Shown here in pieces: positions 33,852-42,628 of a DNA stretch of 64,000 nt (position 1 is its first letter; each line of letters starts with the position of its first letter). Source of the DNA: Ignavibacteriota bacterium (GTDB lineage Bacteria > Bacteroidota > Ignavibacteria > Palsa-1295). The stretch is taken from contig PLYO01000031.1 of the NCBI GenBank assembly GCA_003151825.1, positions 1 through 64,000 of the forward strand. Reading direction: 5' to 3'. The notes under the pieces were generated by a model, which worked only from the letters and a program-made list of their open reading frames with translations, was not told where the DNA came from and searched no databases. Made by a program: the position numbers and the translations under genes.

Positions 33852-34216
33852 CAGGCTAAAACATTGTTGCAACAATATACGACATTTTTCTTAAAAATCC
33901 AAATTTCACTCGGAACGAACGAAAATTACGGCTCGTTCACGGATACACTGTGGGAGAATGCTCCGGGTGGAGCGATTATTTCCACATGCCGAAATGGTCA
34001 TGCAGAGCTATGGAATCGAACGAGTGACCGCTCGGCGAAAATGGTAAAAGAAGGTTCAGAAAGAAACGAACAACCATAATTTTCCATTGATACCGCAACC
34101 AGATTTTATCCTCGTTTCCTGTCGATTCTGTCAATATCGCGGGTGGGCCAGCGCGCGCGCCCACTTCTCGGCTTCCTAACGCTTTAACGCTAATAATTTT
34201 CCGAATCCGATTCATC
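33852..34216. promoter_or_regulatory. Non-coding region upstream of rpoD
   Basis: 365 bp without a convincing gene between the GAF/GGDEF gene and rpoD. It must hold the rpoD promoter and 5' leader. Seen: TTGTTGCAACAA (33864-33875), a 12-bp palindrome just after the upstream stop, and a GC-rich GGGCCAGCGCGCGCGCCC-like stretch near 34143-34162. No conserved RNA element recognised. A 71-codon frame in this region has no protein-like features. Confidence 0.4.
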
Positions 34217-35080
34217 ATGCGTATCTCAAAACAATACACGAACCGCGAAAGTCAATCGCTGGACATGTACCTTCAGGAGATCGGCCGGGTCGATCTTTTG
34301 AACTCCGAGACGGAAATCTCGCTGGCAAAGAAGATCAAGGAAGAAGCAGTCGATTCGCAGCGCGCGCTCGAAATCCTCGTCAAAGCAAATTTGCGCTTTG
34401 TCGTTTCCGTCGCAAAGCAATATCAGAACCAGGGGCTTTCCTTAGGCGACCTGATTAACGAAGGCAACCTCGGGCTTATCAAAGCCGCGCGCCGGTTCGA
34501 TGAAACACGCGGGTTTAAGTTTATTTCGTATGCCGTATGGTGGATTCGGCAGTCGATTCTTCAGGCGCTCGCCGAGCAATCGCGTATCGTCCGGCTGCCG
34601 TTGAACCGCGTGGGCGCGTTGAACAAAATTTCGAGAAAGTTCTCGCAGCTCGAGCAAGAGTTCGAGCGGGAACCGACTGCCAATGAACTGGCTGAAAAGC
34701 TCGATATGTCCGCGACGGAAATCGCCGAGACGATGCGCATTTCGGGACGCCATCTCTCCGTCGATCAGCCGTTTGCCGTGGGTGAGGATAACCGGCTGCT
34801 CGACATCTTGCAGGACTTGCAGCAATCTCCGCCGGATTCCGTGCTCATGAGCGATTCGCTCAAGCTCGAAGTCTCCCGCGCGCTCACCGCGCTCACGACG
34901 CGCGAGCGCGAAGTGATCGAGCTGTACTTTGGCTTGAATGGCGTTCGTCAACTCACGCTCGAAGAGATCGGCGATAAATTTGCGCTCACCCGCGAGCGCG
35001 TCCGCCAAATAAAAGAAAAAGCCATCCGCCGCCTGCGCCACACACCGAGAACCAAACCGCTGCAAAATTATTTGGGATAA
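34217..35080 (+). CDS. rpoD: Primary sigma factor, Bacteroidota-type RpoD
   Basis: A 287-residue housekeeping sigma-70 without region 1.1, as in Bacteroidota and Chlorobi. Residues 1-40 are region 1.2 ([20 protein letters not shown]); [20 protein letters not shown] to [20 protein letters not shown] are region 2; [20 protein letters not shown] region 3; [17 protein letters not shown] and [20 protein letters not shown] region 4 with its helix-turn-helix. In this group the protein recognises TTTG-type -33 elements. It recruits RNA polymerase for most transcription in the cell. Confidence 0.96.
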   Translation: MRISKQYTNRESQSLDMYLQEIGRVDLLNSETEISLAKKIKEEAVDSQRALEILVKANLRFVVSVAKQYQNQGLSLGDLINEGNLGLIKAARRFDETRGFKFISYAVWWIRQSILQALAEQSRIVRLPLNRVGALNKISRKFSQLEQEFEREPTANELAEKLDMSATEIAETMRISGRHLSVDQPFAVGEDNRLLDILQDLQQSPPDSVLMSDSLKLEVSRALTALTTREREVIELYFGLNGVRQLTLEEIGDKFALTRERVRQIKEKAIRRLRHTPRTKPLQNYLG

Positions 35081-35111
35081 ACGCTTGCAATCTTCTTATT
35101 GTATTAATCCC

Positions 35112-37736
35112 ATGAAAATAAGGGTTGCGCTTTTCATCGTCATTCTCCTGTTTGAAGGAACAAAGGTCAGCGCGCAGTGGCGGATCCTCACCCGGAACGT
35201 TGTCAGTGGTTATTCTTTCAGCCCTGAGCGCGGTGAAGTGGGTGCACTAACATTCAAGGATGGGGTTGTGTGGGGCGGCTTCGTTGGGCTTTCGTATAGC
35301 CTTGACTCTGGCAGAAACTGGTACAGGTCAAGTCTTCCGGCGTATGCAATTCAGGATATTTCTTTTTTGAATAGGGATACCGGTATCGTTGCGACCGATT
35401 CCGGTGAGTATCAGACGACGGACCAAGGAGCACATTGGCAGCGAGTTGCGCAGGAAGACCTCTGTTCGCGAGTCTTCTATGCTTCGCCATCCGACATTTA
35501 TCTTAATTGGTCCTGTTCGCACGATGGGGGTAAAACATTCGAAGGTTATACATGGGAAGGAGACATGCCCTGGGCCGTACCGACTCTCGGAATGGCCATC
35601 GGGAAGCATGGTACGATCCTTCTATTGACGGCGGCGAATTCGGCGTCGATCGCGCCTTCGGACTTAACGTACAGCCCGGACGGTATCACCTCGTGGAATA
35701 CCATGAACGGCATTGTTGGCCCCGATCATTACTCGCTCGATATCGATTCTTGCTATGGATCGACGTTATACGTAGTAAAAGAGAACTATTATGATTCATG
35801 GCTCGATGATGAGGATCCACCGGAGGATAAGCTATCCGATATTTGTACAAGCACCGATGCGGGCGGGTCGTGGAATGTAACCTTCTCTCATTCGATTCCA
35901 TATCTTGCTGGATCGTTCACGGGTGCGAAGCATGCTCAATATGCAGCAACCCTCCACGATGGCACGCTTCGTTCGACCGATCATGGCCTTACCTGGGACA
36001 ACATCGGCGGTCCGACGAATAAAGCAGACAGCCGCTGCCTATTCGCTGTAAACGATAATCTTGTCTTTGCTCTCGATTCCAACGGCGATTTTTGGGAGAC
36101 CACGAACAGCGCAGGCGATCCTATTCCAGCGATTGACGACGAACGCCATCTTGCACAAGACACGCTGTTCGAGCAGGACACCGTTTCATGCGGAGGATAC
36201 ATTTGGAGGAAAATAAATTATCAAAGCACGGCGTGTAGCCCCCATGTTACTTCGGTCGATTTCGGTTCGGTTACCAATGATTACGGACTCGAAACGGGCC
36301 CGGGCCCCGATTCCATTCATGTGGTCTTTCATCCAACGCGGGTGGGGACGATAAGAGCTTTCCTGCTTCTGGGACTCACGGACGGCAGTACCGATACGGT
36401 TTATCTGCAAGGGACGAACGTCGGAACGGTACCGTTTTATGCCAGTCCCGATACCTTGTTTGTTAACGATACGGTAGAATGCGGAGATTCTATTGAACAC
36501 ACGCTCCTCTTTCACTACACTAACTGCGGCTCCCCGGTTAACGTAGCGTCTCTATCGCTTATCGGCCCAGACGATCAACAGTACGAATTCCACGAATTCG
36601 AACCGGACTCTGTGACCGTCAGCTTCCATCCATTCAATGCCGCTTCTTCACGAGCCGCGTTACTCATTCAATGCGACGATGGCCGCGTCGATACGGTCTT
36701 TCTTCGCGGTTACAACCGTGCGCGTCCGTTCCAATATTCCACATCCCGGTCGTCACTTTTTACCCAAGATACTCTCTCGCCTTGCGACAGCCCGATAGTG
36801 GACACCATTGCATTTACCTTTTCTGGATGTATGGCTCAGATCGTATCGCAGCAAATTACTGGGGCTGCCTCGGCTGACTATTCCGCCATAAGGCTGCTTT
36901 CCTCTCCTCTCGTAACGAGCGATACGATTATTATCTCATTCAAGCCGGCTGCGGCAGGAGCGCGAGCCAGTGCGCTCGAACTGAGATTTGACGATGGCAC
37001 AATGGCTACGATCCCTCTGGAGGGTGCGGGTGCGGGAGGCCACTCGCTCTCGCTTTCGACAACGGACGTAGCAACCGATACTTTAGGCGCCATCGTAGCG
37101 GTTCCCATTGAAATCGAAGGACTCGATCAGCCGGAGGATGTCGATGTCACTCTTCACTATGCTGGAACTATCGAGTACGTCGGGTCCACTGAGTACGTCG
37201 GGTCGGCCTCACCTACCAATCCATCTCTGGATATTCCCGGCGAAAAACAGTCCGGTCGTTCGAAGCTTCATATCATTCAGGCCTCGCCAAATACCATTGC
37301 CGGATATTCAAATTTTATCGTCTTTAACGATTCGCTTGCGCTCGAATATGTAACCTTTGACTCGCTCCGTTTTTCGAGCGCGGTGACTCCCTGTGATTAT
37401 GCGCTTTCGCAAGACTCCGCCGTTTCGAATATTATTGCTCCGTCCGGTTGTGAGATTCCAATACTTTCAAACTATATTCACCTGGGCATAATGCCTCAAC
37501 TAACGCTCGTTCCAAACCCAACGGCGGGAACCGTTTCCATTATCTCGGACCAAGACCAGGGATTGGCAACCGTTTCGGTCATTGACGGTCTGGGTTCGGT
37601 GCGGCTTAAAACGCAATGTATGCTTATGGCTCATACTCCTTCCTTCCTCACGCTCCCGCCCGTTGGTGGCGTTTATGAACTTCGGATCGAATCTGTTTCT
37701 GGCAACAGCAGTGCGCGCGTTGTGGTCATTCGATAG
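35112..37736 (+). CDS. T9SS-secreted YCF48-like protein
   Basis: An 874-residue secreted protein, signal MKIRVALFIVILLFEGTKVSA. Residues ~20-330 are a YCF48/BNR propeller (TFKDGVVWGGFVGLSYSLDS, YQTTDQGAHWQRVAQEDLCS, RSTDHGLTWDNIGGPTNKAD). Residues ~340-650 contain choice-of-anchor-like modules in which pairs of Cys alternate with FVNDTVECGDSIEH-type segments, and the end (PQLTLVPNPTAGTVSIISDQ to VYELRIESVSGNSSARVVVI) is a T9SS sorting domain. Starts just after rpoD (31 bases). A relative of the proteins at 21131 and 47419. Confidence 0.85.
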   Translation: MKIRVALFIVILLFEGTKVSAQWRILTRNVVSGYSFSPERGEVGALTFKDGVVWGGFVGLSYSLDSGRNWYRSSLPAYAIQDISFLNRDTGIVATDSGEYQTTDQGAHWQRVAQEDLCSRVFYASPSDIYLNWSCSHDGGKTFEGYTWEGDMPWAVPTLGMAIGKHGTILLLTAANSASIAPSDLTYSPDGITSWNTMNGIVGPDHYSLDIDSCYGSTLYVVKENYYDSWLDDEDPPEDKLSDICTSTDAGGSWNVTFSHSIPYLAGSFTGAKHAQYAATLHDGTLRSTDHGLTWDNIGGPTNKADSRCLFAVNDNLVFALDSNGDFWETTNSAGDPIPAIDDERHLAQDTLFEQDTVSCGGYIWRKINYQSTACSPHVTSVDFGSVTNDYGLETGPGPDSIHVVFHPTRVGTIRAFLLLGLTDGSTDTVYLQGTNVGTVPFYASPDTLFVNDTVECGDSIEHTLLFHYTNCGSPVNVASLSLIGPDDQQYEFHEFEPDSVTVSFHPFNAASSRAALLIQCDDGRVDTVFLRGYNRARPFQYSTSRSSLFTQDTLSPCDSPIVDTIAFTFSGCMAQIVSQQITGAASADYSAIRLLSSPLVTSDTIIISFKPAAAGARASALELRFDDGTMATIPLEGAGAGGHSLSLSTTDVATDTLGAIVAVPIEIEGLDQPEDVDVTLHYAGTIEYVGSTEYVGSASPTNPSLDIPGEKQSGRSKLHIIQASPNTIAGYSNFIVFNDSLALEYVTFDSLRFSSAVTPCDYALSQDSAVSNIIAPSGCEIPILSNYIHLGIMPQLTLVPNPTAGTVSIISDQDQGLATVSVIDGLGSVRLKTQCMLMAHTPSFLTLPPVGGVYELRIESVSGNSSARVVVIR

Positions 37737-37751
37737 TCCGGAGAGAATATG

Positions 37752-38408
37752 TTATAAAGCGATAACGAGCAATTCCACCAAGTTGCGGATCGCATAATCG
37801 GGCTGCAATTCGCGCAGTCGCTCGCCGCCAAAGCCATATAGTGCGGCCACGGTTTTCGTTCCGGCATTTTTCCCGGCCATAATATCCGCGGCGGTGTCAC
37901 CGATCATGATTGCGCCAGAGGGAAGTATATTCAGGTTCTGGAGCGCCTTAAAGAGGGGTTCTGGATCGGGCTTATGGCGGACAACATCCTCCAACGATAC
38001 CACAACATCTAAATAATCGGCAATACCATTTTGCTCAAGCGAGAGAATGGATGTGCGATTAGACCGCGTAGTAATGGCAGCAAGTTTCAGGCCGTGATGT
38101 TTGAGCGCATCGAGAACGTTTCTCGTATCTGGAAAAAGTTTAGCGAGATGGATATTGTCTTCCTGAAATTGCCGGTGGGTTTCCGCAAGAGAGGCTGCAG
38201 TATAGCCGGGAGCCATCTTCGCGTACACCTCTTCGAGTGGCCCACCCATGAGTTGTGAGATTTCTTCACGAGGAAGCCGCGCAATGCCGTAAACGTCGAA
38301 CGTATGCTCGAACGCGCCATAGATATAGTCGAACGTATCGAGCAGCGTGCCGTCAATGTCGAAGAGGACTGCACGTATCTCGGAAAACATGGTTTCGCGT
38401 TCACCCAT
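37752..38408 (-). CDS. HAD-family phosphatase, PGP/PpaX-like
   Basis: A 218-residue HAD hydrolase with motif I VLFDIDGTLLDTF (two catalytic Asp), motif II ITTRSNRT, Lys motif III in VVRHKPDPEPLF and motif IV MIGDTAADIMAGKNAG. The cap region is the small alpha-helical type (IYGAFEHTFDVYGIARLPRE). Phosphoglycolate or pyrophosphate phosphatase activity is plausible. The start overlaps the GNAT gene stop by 8 bases; an internal ATG at 38390 is the alternative. Confidence 0.9.
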   Translation of the reverse strand: MGERETMFSEIRAVLFDIDGTLLDTFDYIYGAFEHTFDVYGIARLPREEISQLMGGPLEEVYAKMAPGYTAASLAETHRQFQEDNIHLAKLFPDTRNVLDALKHHGLKLAAITTRSNRTSILSLEQNGIADYLDVVVSLEDVVRHKPDPEPLFKALQNLNILPSGAIMIGDTAADIMAGKNAGTKTVAALYGFGGERLRELQPDYAIRNLVELLVIAL

Positions 38409-38874
38409 GATTGGTTGTTAGGTCACGCTCCATCGCAAAACATGGAATCATTCCCATGCCCATTACCGCGCCCGTCTCGACGAAGCCATTGCCAAGATAG
38501 AACCCTTTTGCTGTCCGAGTACTTTCGAGTACAACCTTCCGCAAACCAGACGCGCGAGCATGGTCCATCATATCATTTAACATTGCTTTGCCAAAACCTC
38601 GGCCAAGATATTCGGGAAGCAGGTAACAAAGAAGAATTTCGCCTTCGATTGTCATGAGGGCCGTGCCTGCGGTAGTATCGCCATCGAGCGCGACGATCCA
38701 ATAATTGTTCGGGTTCTCGATTCCCCGCTGCATGTTTTCTGGCGTTTTGTTCGCGCACCACGCGGCAAGAACAGCATCATCGTTATTGTAATCCGGTCCA
38801 CATACCTCGCGGATTGAGCGGACGAGAAGGGCCGCGACGGCTTCGGCGTCTTCGGGTATTGCTCGACGGATCAT
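38401..38874 (-). CDS. GNAT-family N-acetyltransferase
   Basis: A 157-residue acetyltransferase, started at MIRRAIPEDAEAVAALLVRS. The acetyl-CoA binding motif A is LCYLLPEYLGRGFGKAMLND (Q/R-x-x-G-x-G/A), followed by ARASGLRKVVLESTRTAKGF and YLGNGFVETG. Acceptor unknown. Lies between ccmD and the HAD gene on the minus strand, overlapping the latter. Confidence 0.85.
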   Translation of the reverse strand: MIRRAIPEDAEAVAALLVRSIREVCGPDYNNDDAVLAAWCANKTPENMQRGIENPNNYWIVALDGDTTAGTALMTIEGEILLCYLLPEYLGRGFGKAMLNDMMDHARASGLRKVVLESTRTAKGFYLGNGFVETGAVMGMGMIPCFAMERDLTTNHG

Positions 38875-38891
38875 CAGAAATCGATTCGCGA

Positions 38892-39017
38892 TTAGGAGTC
38901 TTTCTCCAATTTTCGCACTCGCCGCTCGATGCCAAACAGGAAGAGAAATAATCCCAGCCAAATGACCGAAGAAATTATTCCAACGACGTAGAGCGAGTTG
39001 TGTTCGAGAAAATCCAT
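38892..39017 (-). CDS. ccmD: CcmD-like small membrane protein
   Basis: A 41-residue peptide, MDFLEHNSLYVVGIISSVIW then LGLFLFLFGIERRVRKLEKD S. One hydrophobic helix followed by a basic tail E-R-R-x-R-K-L is the pattern of CcmD, the small subunit that helps release holo-CcmE from CcmC in cytochrome c maturation. Position 11 bases downstream of ccmC supports this. Confidence 0.75.
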   Translation of the reverse strand: MDFLEHNSLYVVGIISSVIWLGLFLFLFGIERRVRKLEKDS

Positions 39018-39028
39018 CGTATAATTTA

Positions 39029-40030
39029 TTAAGCTTGCTCCATTTTTTTATCTTGCAAGCGAAGAATGCGAGTGTAAAGATCTTTAATCCAGAGAAAAAC
39101 CAACAGAAATAAGAGCACGGAAATCCAGTGCATGTCGAGGAGGGTGGGATCCGTGTGAGTTCTGCCCGAGAGATTAATAATTGGTGCGTCGGCATTGATA
39201 ATCCCACCTCCACCACCCGGGTGAAGGCTTTGAGTAATCCGCGGCAGAATGAACATTAGAAAAGGAACGGTCACAAATGCAATAATATTATAGACCGCCG
39301 CAATGCGCGCCTTTTTATCCTCACTCTCTTCTAAAAGCGAGCGTAGCATGAAATACGCCCCATAAATCAAGAGTAAAATGAAGATGGAAGTCTCGCGCGG
39401 ATCCCAATTCCAGAACGTGCCCCAGCTAAATCGCGCCCAGATCGAGCCAGTAACGGTCGCGAGCGCGGTGAACAGAAATCCTCCCGTGGAGGCCGCTCGC
39501 GCGCGCCGGTCGAAATCGAAATCTTTCTTTACGAGGTAGAGAATCGAATAGATCGTTCCCATGAGGAATGCGATAAACGCCACCATCGACATCGGAACAT
39601 GAAACAGCATGTTGCGTCCAAGCTCGCCAAGCCCCTGAATCATGGGAAACGTCATGATGGGGTTCACCCGAATGATTTCAACAAGGTCAAAGGCTTTTGC
39701 GTGGCGATTATATGCAACGCTCATGACCAGCACATCGCCCACTTTATCAATCGCATACGTCCCATGGGATTTATCCGTCACACAAACGCGCCCGCGCTTC
39801 CCATAAAGATCATTAAACAAAGCTCCCGCAGAATCCGTGGAAACCAGCGTCGCCTTGACCGGCGTGACATCCTGCACGCCGTTCATGGAGAGCATCGCCG
39901 CATCTTCGAAGCTGCCGCCGATTGGCGTTTCGAAAGCAACGAATACCTGCACCGTGAGCGCGATACCGAGGCACCAAAGAAAAATATTCGAGCGAAAGGT
40001 GTTCAATGTTTTAATCCCGCCAGATGACAT
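39029..40030 (-). CDS. ccmC: Heme exporter protein CcmC
   Basis: A 333-residue membrane protein. The tryptophan-rich periplasmic motif is WGTFWNWDPRETSIFILLLI, which binds heme for transfer to CcmE, with six main spans around it. It is longer than E. coli CcmC (~245) because of an extra N-terminal region (residues ~1-110) with one span and a periplasmic part, an arrangement seen in several Bacteroidota. Started at MSSGGIKTLNTFRSNIFLWC, overlapping the end of ccmB by 20 bases. Confidence 0.92.
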   Translation of the reverse strand: MSSGGIKTLNTFRSNIFLWCLGIALTVQVFVAFETPIGGSFEDAAMLSMNGVQDVTPVKATLVSTDSAGALFNDLYGKRGRVCVTDKSHGTYAIDKVGDVLVMSVAYNRHAKAFDLVEIIRVNPIMTFPMIQGLGELGRNMLFHVPMSMVAFIAFLMGTIYSILYLVKKDFDFDRRARAASTGGFLFTALATVTGSIWARFSWGTFWNWDPRETSIFILLLIYGAYFMLRSLLEESEDKKARIAAVYNIIAFVTVPFLMFILPRITQSLHPGGGGGIINADAPIINLSGRTHTDPTLLDMHWISVLLFLLVFLWIKDLYTRILRLQDKKMEQA

Positions 40031-40679
40031 CGAACAGCACATAGCTGACGAGTACCATCGCAACATCAAACGAAACAAGTATCAAAAGGTCTCCCTGAGT
40101 ATTTTCGATGGCGTTCGATACTTCCAGCGCGATACGTGTTGCATCCGTCGTGGCAATGACGAGCGGCATGAGCACGGGCAGCGCAAGAATCGGCAGCAGC
40201 GCGCCTTTTTGTGAGGCACGGCTAATGAGCGCGGAGAGAATTGTCGATACCGCAGCGATGCCAATCGCGCCTAACGCGAGTTGCACACTAAAGGCCGGCC
40301 AGTCGCGAATATGAAAATCGCGCGTGAAGAAAAATTCGAAAAATAATACCGCCGAAATCGCAAGCGCCAGCATCAACGCCAGATTATACACGAGCTTGCC
40401 GATAAAGACACTTTCGCCGTTCGCGTAAATGCGAAGCAGCAGCGCAGTTCCACGTTCCTCTTCGGAAACGAACGAACGTGCCAAGCCCGTCATCGCGCCA
40501 AAAAATAGGGAAATCCAAAGCAAGGCGCTCAGAATACTTGGCTGAAGCTGCTCGCCCGGCGTCGAATAAAGTATGACGGCGACCGTAATCAGCAAGAACA
40601 TGATGACCGCGCTCACGCCATAGCGCGTTCGGAACTCGACGCGCAAATCTTTGCGAAGAATGCCTTGCCACGACGACAT
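40011..40679 (-). CDS. ccmB: Heme exporter protein CcmB
   Basis: A 222-residue membrane protein of the CcmAB ABC exporter, with about six spans and the family segments LRVEFRTRYGVSAVIMFLLI, FVSEEERGTALLLRIYANGE, GKLVYNLALMLALAISAVLF and KGALLPILALPVLMPLVIAT. It precedes ccmC and ccmD. The ATPase gene ccmA is not present in the cluster here. Confidence 0.92.
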   Translation of the reverse strand: MSSWQGILRKDLRVEFRTRYGVSAVIMFLLITVAVILYSTPGEQLQPSILSALLWISLFFGAMTGLARSFVSEEERGTALLLRIYANGESVFIGKLVYNLALMLALAISAVLFFEFFFTRDFHIRDWPAFSVQLALGAIGIAAVSTILSALISRASQKGALLPILALPVLMPLVIATTDATRIALEVSNAIENTQGDLLILVSFDVAMVLVSYVLFDVIWRD

Positions 40680-40680
40680 T

Positions 40681-42255
40681 TTATTTAATTCCCAATGACT
40701 TGAATGCTTGCGGCAAGTGCGCGATCACATCCGTAGCGGTCATGGAATGCGTTGTTTTTTCTTTTGCGGCAAAATCGCCCGCAAGACCGTGCAGATAAAC
40801 AGCGGCCATTGTGGCTTCACCCGGGCTTTCGGGCATTTGCGCAAGAAGGCTTACAATCATTCCCGCGAGCACATCGCCCGTGCCGGCGGTAGCGAGGCCA
40901 ACGTTACCGGTCGTATTGATATACGCTGTTTTGTCGGGTGTTACAATGTATGTTGGCGCACCCTTCATAACAACAATGCAGCCCGTCGTTTCAGCAACTT
41001 CACGCGCAACGGCAAGTCGATCGCGCACCACTTCGTTCAGGGGCCGATCAACAAGCCGCGCAATTTCACCCGCGTGAGGAGTGAGGATCGTTGGAGCTTT
41101 ACGCTTTTTAAGAATATCGAGATGCCCCTCCAACGTACTCAGCGCGCCGGCGTCGATCACGATTGGCTTTTCTACTTCGGAAACGATTTTTAGAATGAGT
41201 GCTGTCGTTCCCAAGATGACCGGCAAGCCGCAGCCGATGAGCACCACATCCGCACGTTTGAGTTGGCCTTGAAGCTCCTCCCACGCCGGAAGATCCGGGC
41301 TGCCGTTCGTTTCGCTTTGCAGACCGTGCGTCATTAGTTCCGGCATCGCCTGCGCAACAATAGGCCGCTCCGATTCGGGAATCGCGACGGTAACCATTCC
41401 ACAGCCAGATTTCAGCGCAGCCATTCCAGACATGATTGCCGCGCCCGTCATGCCACGCGAGCCGCAAATGGTAAGGACACGGCCTCGCGTCATCTTCGAC
41501 GCCGTGTAAGGAAAGGTGCGAATGGCAAGCGCAACATCGCGCGCACCCATAAGGAATGCATTGGCTGGTATCGAAGACGATTCAGCGCCAAGCGAAGCAA
41601 CGGATATATCCCCCGTAAAAATGCGCGACTCGGCCCGATAAAAACCTATCTTCGGCGCGCCCATGGTGACCGTCCTATCAGTGCGGACGATGAGTTGAGA
41701 GGATTCGTCCGCTTCGAACGCGCCGTGATCAGCATCGAGTCCGGAAGGAATATCCATCGCAAGCACTTTGGCGCCCAGCGCTTCTTTGAGCATTTGAATG
41801 GCTTTTATGCCTTCGGCAATCGCACCTCTTGCCGTGCCGCTTGAACCTGTTCCAAGCAAAGCATCTACGATAACATCAGGGCCATCAACTATCTCGATTA
41901 TATCTTCGGCTTTTTCGAAGGAATAAATCTCGTCGGGATCGATCAGCTTCGAGAGTGCATCGTATTGCGCTTTTGCATTGGGCGAAAGCTTCGATTCGTC
42001 GCCAGCAAGAAAGACCGTCACATTATACTCACGCTCGGTAAACAATCGCGCGAGGGCCATGCCATCGCCACCGTTATTGCCGGTACCACAGATGATTACG
42101 ATTTCACTCTCGCCCGGAACTTCAAGCCAATCGCTCATCGTATTTAGTGCAGCGCGTGCGGCATTCTCCATCAGCACCGGCGATGGAATGCCGATGTCTT
42201 CAATCAGATATTTATCGAACGCACGGGATTGGGCGGCTGTAAAGACCGGTTGCAT
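40681..42255 (-). CDS. nnr: Bifunctional NAD(P)H-hydrate repair enzyme Nnr
   Basis: A 524-residue fusion of the epimerase domain (residues ~1-215, YjeF_N: VIICGTGNNGGDGMALARLF, VDALLGTGSSGTARG, DIPSGLDADHG) and the ADP/ATP-dependent dehydratase domain (~225-520: ILTPHAGEIARLV, VVMKGAPTYIVTPD, NVGLATAGTGDVLAGMIVSL). Together they repair damaged NAD(P)HX. The reading frame is uninterrupted. It touches the VOC gene (TAATG). Confidence 0.95.
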   Translation of the reverse strand: MQPVFTAAQSRAFDKYLIEDIGIPSPVLMENAARAALNTMSDWLEVPGESEIVIICGTGNNGGDGMALARLFTEREYNVTVFLAGDESKLSPNAKAQYDALSKLIDPDEIYSFEKAEDIIEIVDGPDVIVDALLGTGSSGTARGAIAEGIKAIQMLKEALGAKVLAMDIPSGLDADHGAFEADESSQLIVRTDRTVTMGAPKIGFYRAESRIFTGDISVASLGAESSSIPANAFLMGARDVALAIRTFPYTASKMTRGRVLTICGSRGMTGAAIMSGMAALKSGCGMVTVAIPESERPIVAQAMPELMTHGLQSETNGSPDLPAWEELQGQLKRADVVLIGCGLPVILGTTALILKIVSEVEKPIVIDAGALSTLEGHLDILKKRKAPTILTPHAGEIARLVDRPLNEVVRDRLAVAREVAETTGCIVVMKGAPTYIVTPDKTAYINTTGNVGLATAGTGDVLAGMIVSLLAQMPESPGEATMAAVYLHGLAGDFAAKEKTTHSMTATDVIAHLPQAFKSLGIK

Positions 42256-42623
42256 TACACTATTGGCTGAATAAACTCCAAACGGTTGCCGAATGGATCG
42301 CGAGTTTCAAACCGTTCATACCCCGGAATCGGTTCGCCGGTCAAAATGGTGCATCCTGCAGAAGTGAGGATGTTTTGCCAAGCATCAAGGTCGTTCACTT
42401 GATAGGCAAGGTGAGTTTTCGTGATTGAGTCCGATTTTTTCTCTTCAACACCAACATGCACCTGCTGGTCCGCGAGCTGAAGCCAAAACCCGCCTCGCGA
42501 CCGAAGGCTGTCCGGTTTCGGTATCTCTTTGAGTTTCAAGAGATCACAATAGAATGCTCTCGCCGAGGTCTCGGCACCAATCGGGATGGTTATCTGGGCA
42601 TGATGAAGACGAACGATATGCAT
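42255..42623 (-). CDS. VOC-fold (glyoxalase-like) protein
   Basis: A 122-residue protein started at MHIVRLHHAQITIPIGAETS; strand-loop-strand units with HLAYQVNDLDAWQNILTSAG and ETRDPFGNRLEFIQPIV end in the VOC pattern. Metal-binding residues appear at H7/H8 and E in RLEF. It could be a glyoxalase or a resistance protein; the substrate cannot be assigned. The start lies 5 bases after nuoN's stop. Confidence 0.85.
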   Translation of the reverse strand: MHIVRLHHAQITIPIGAETSARAFYCDLLKLKEIPKPDSLRSRGGFWLQLADQQVHVGVEEKKSDSITKTHLAYQVNDLDAWQNILTSAGCTILTGEPIPGYERFETRDPFGNRLEFIQPIV

Positions 42624-42628
42624 GTCAA

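Noticed and set aside
33864..34079. 71-codon open frame upstream of rpoD
   Set aside because: No protein-like features, no ribosome site, low-complexity N-terminus; more likely leader DNA.
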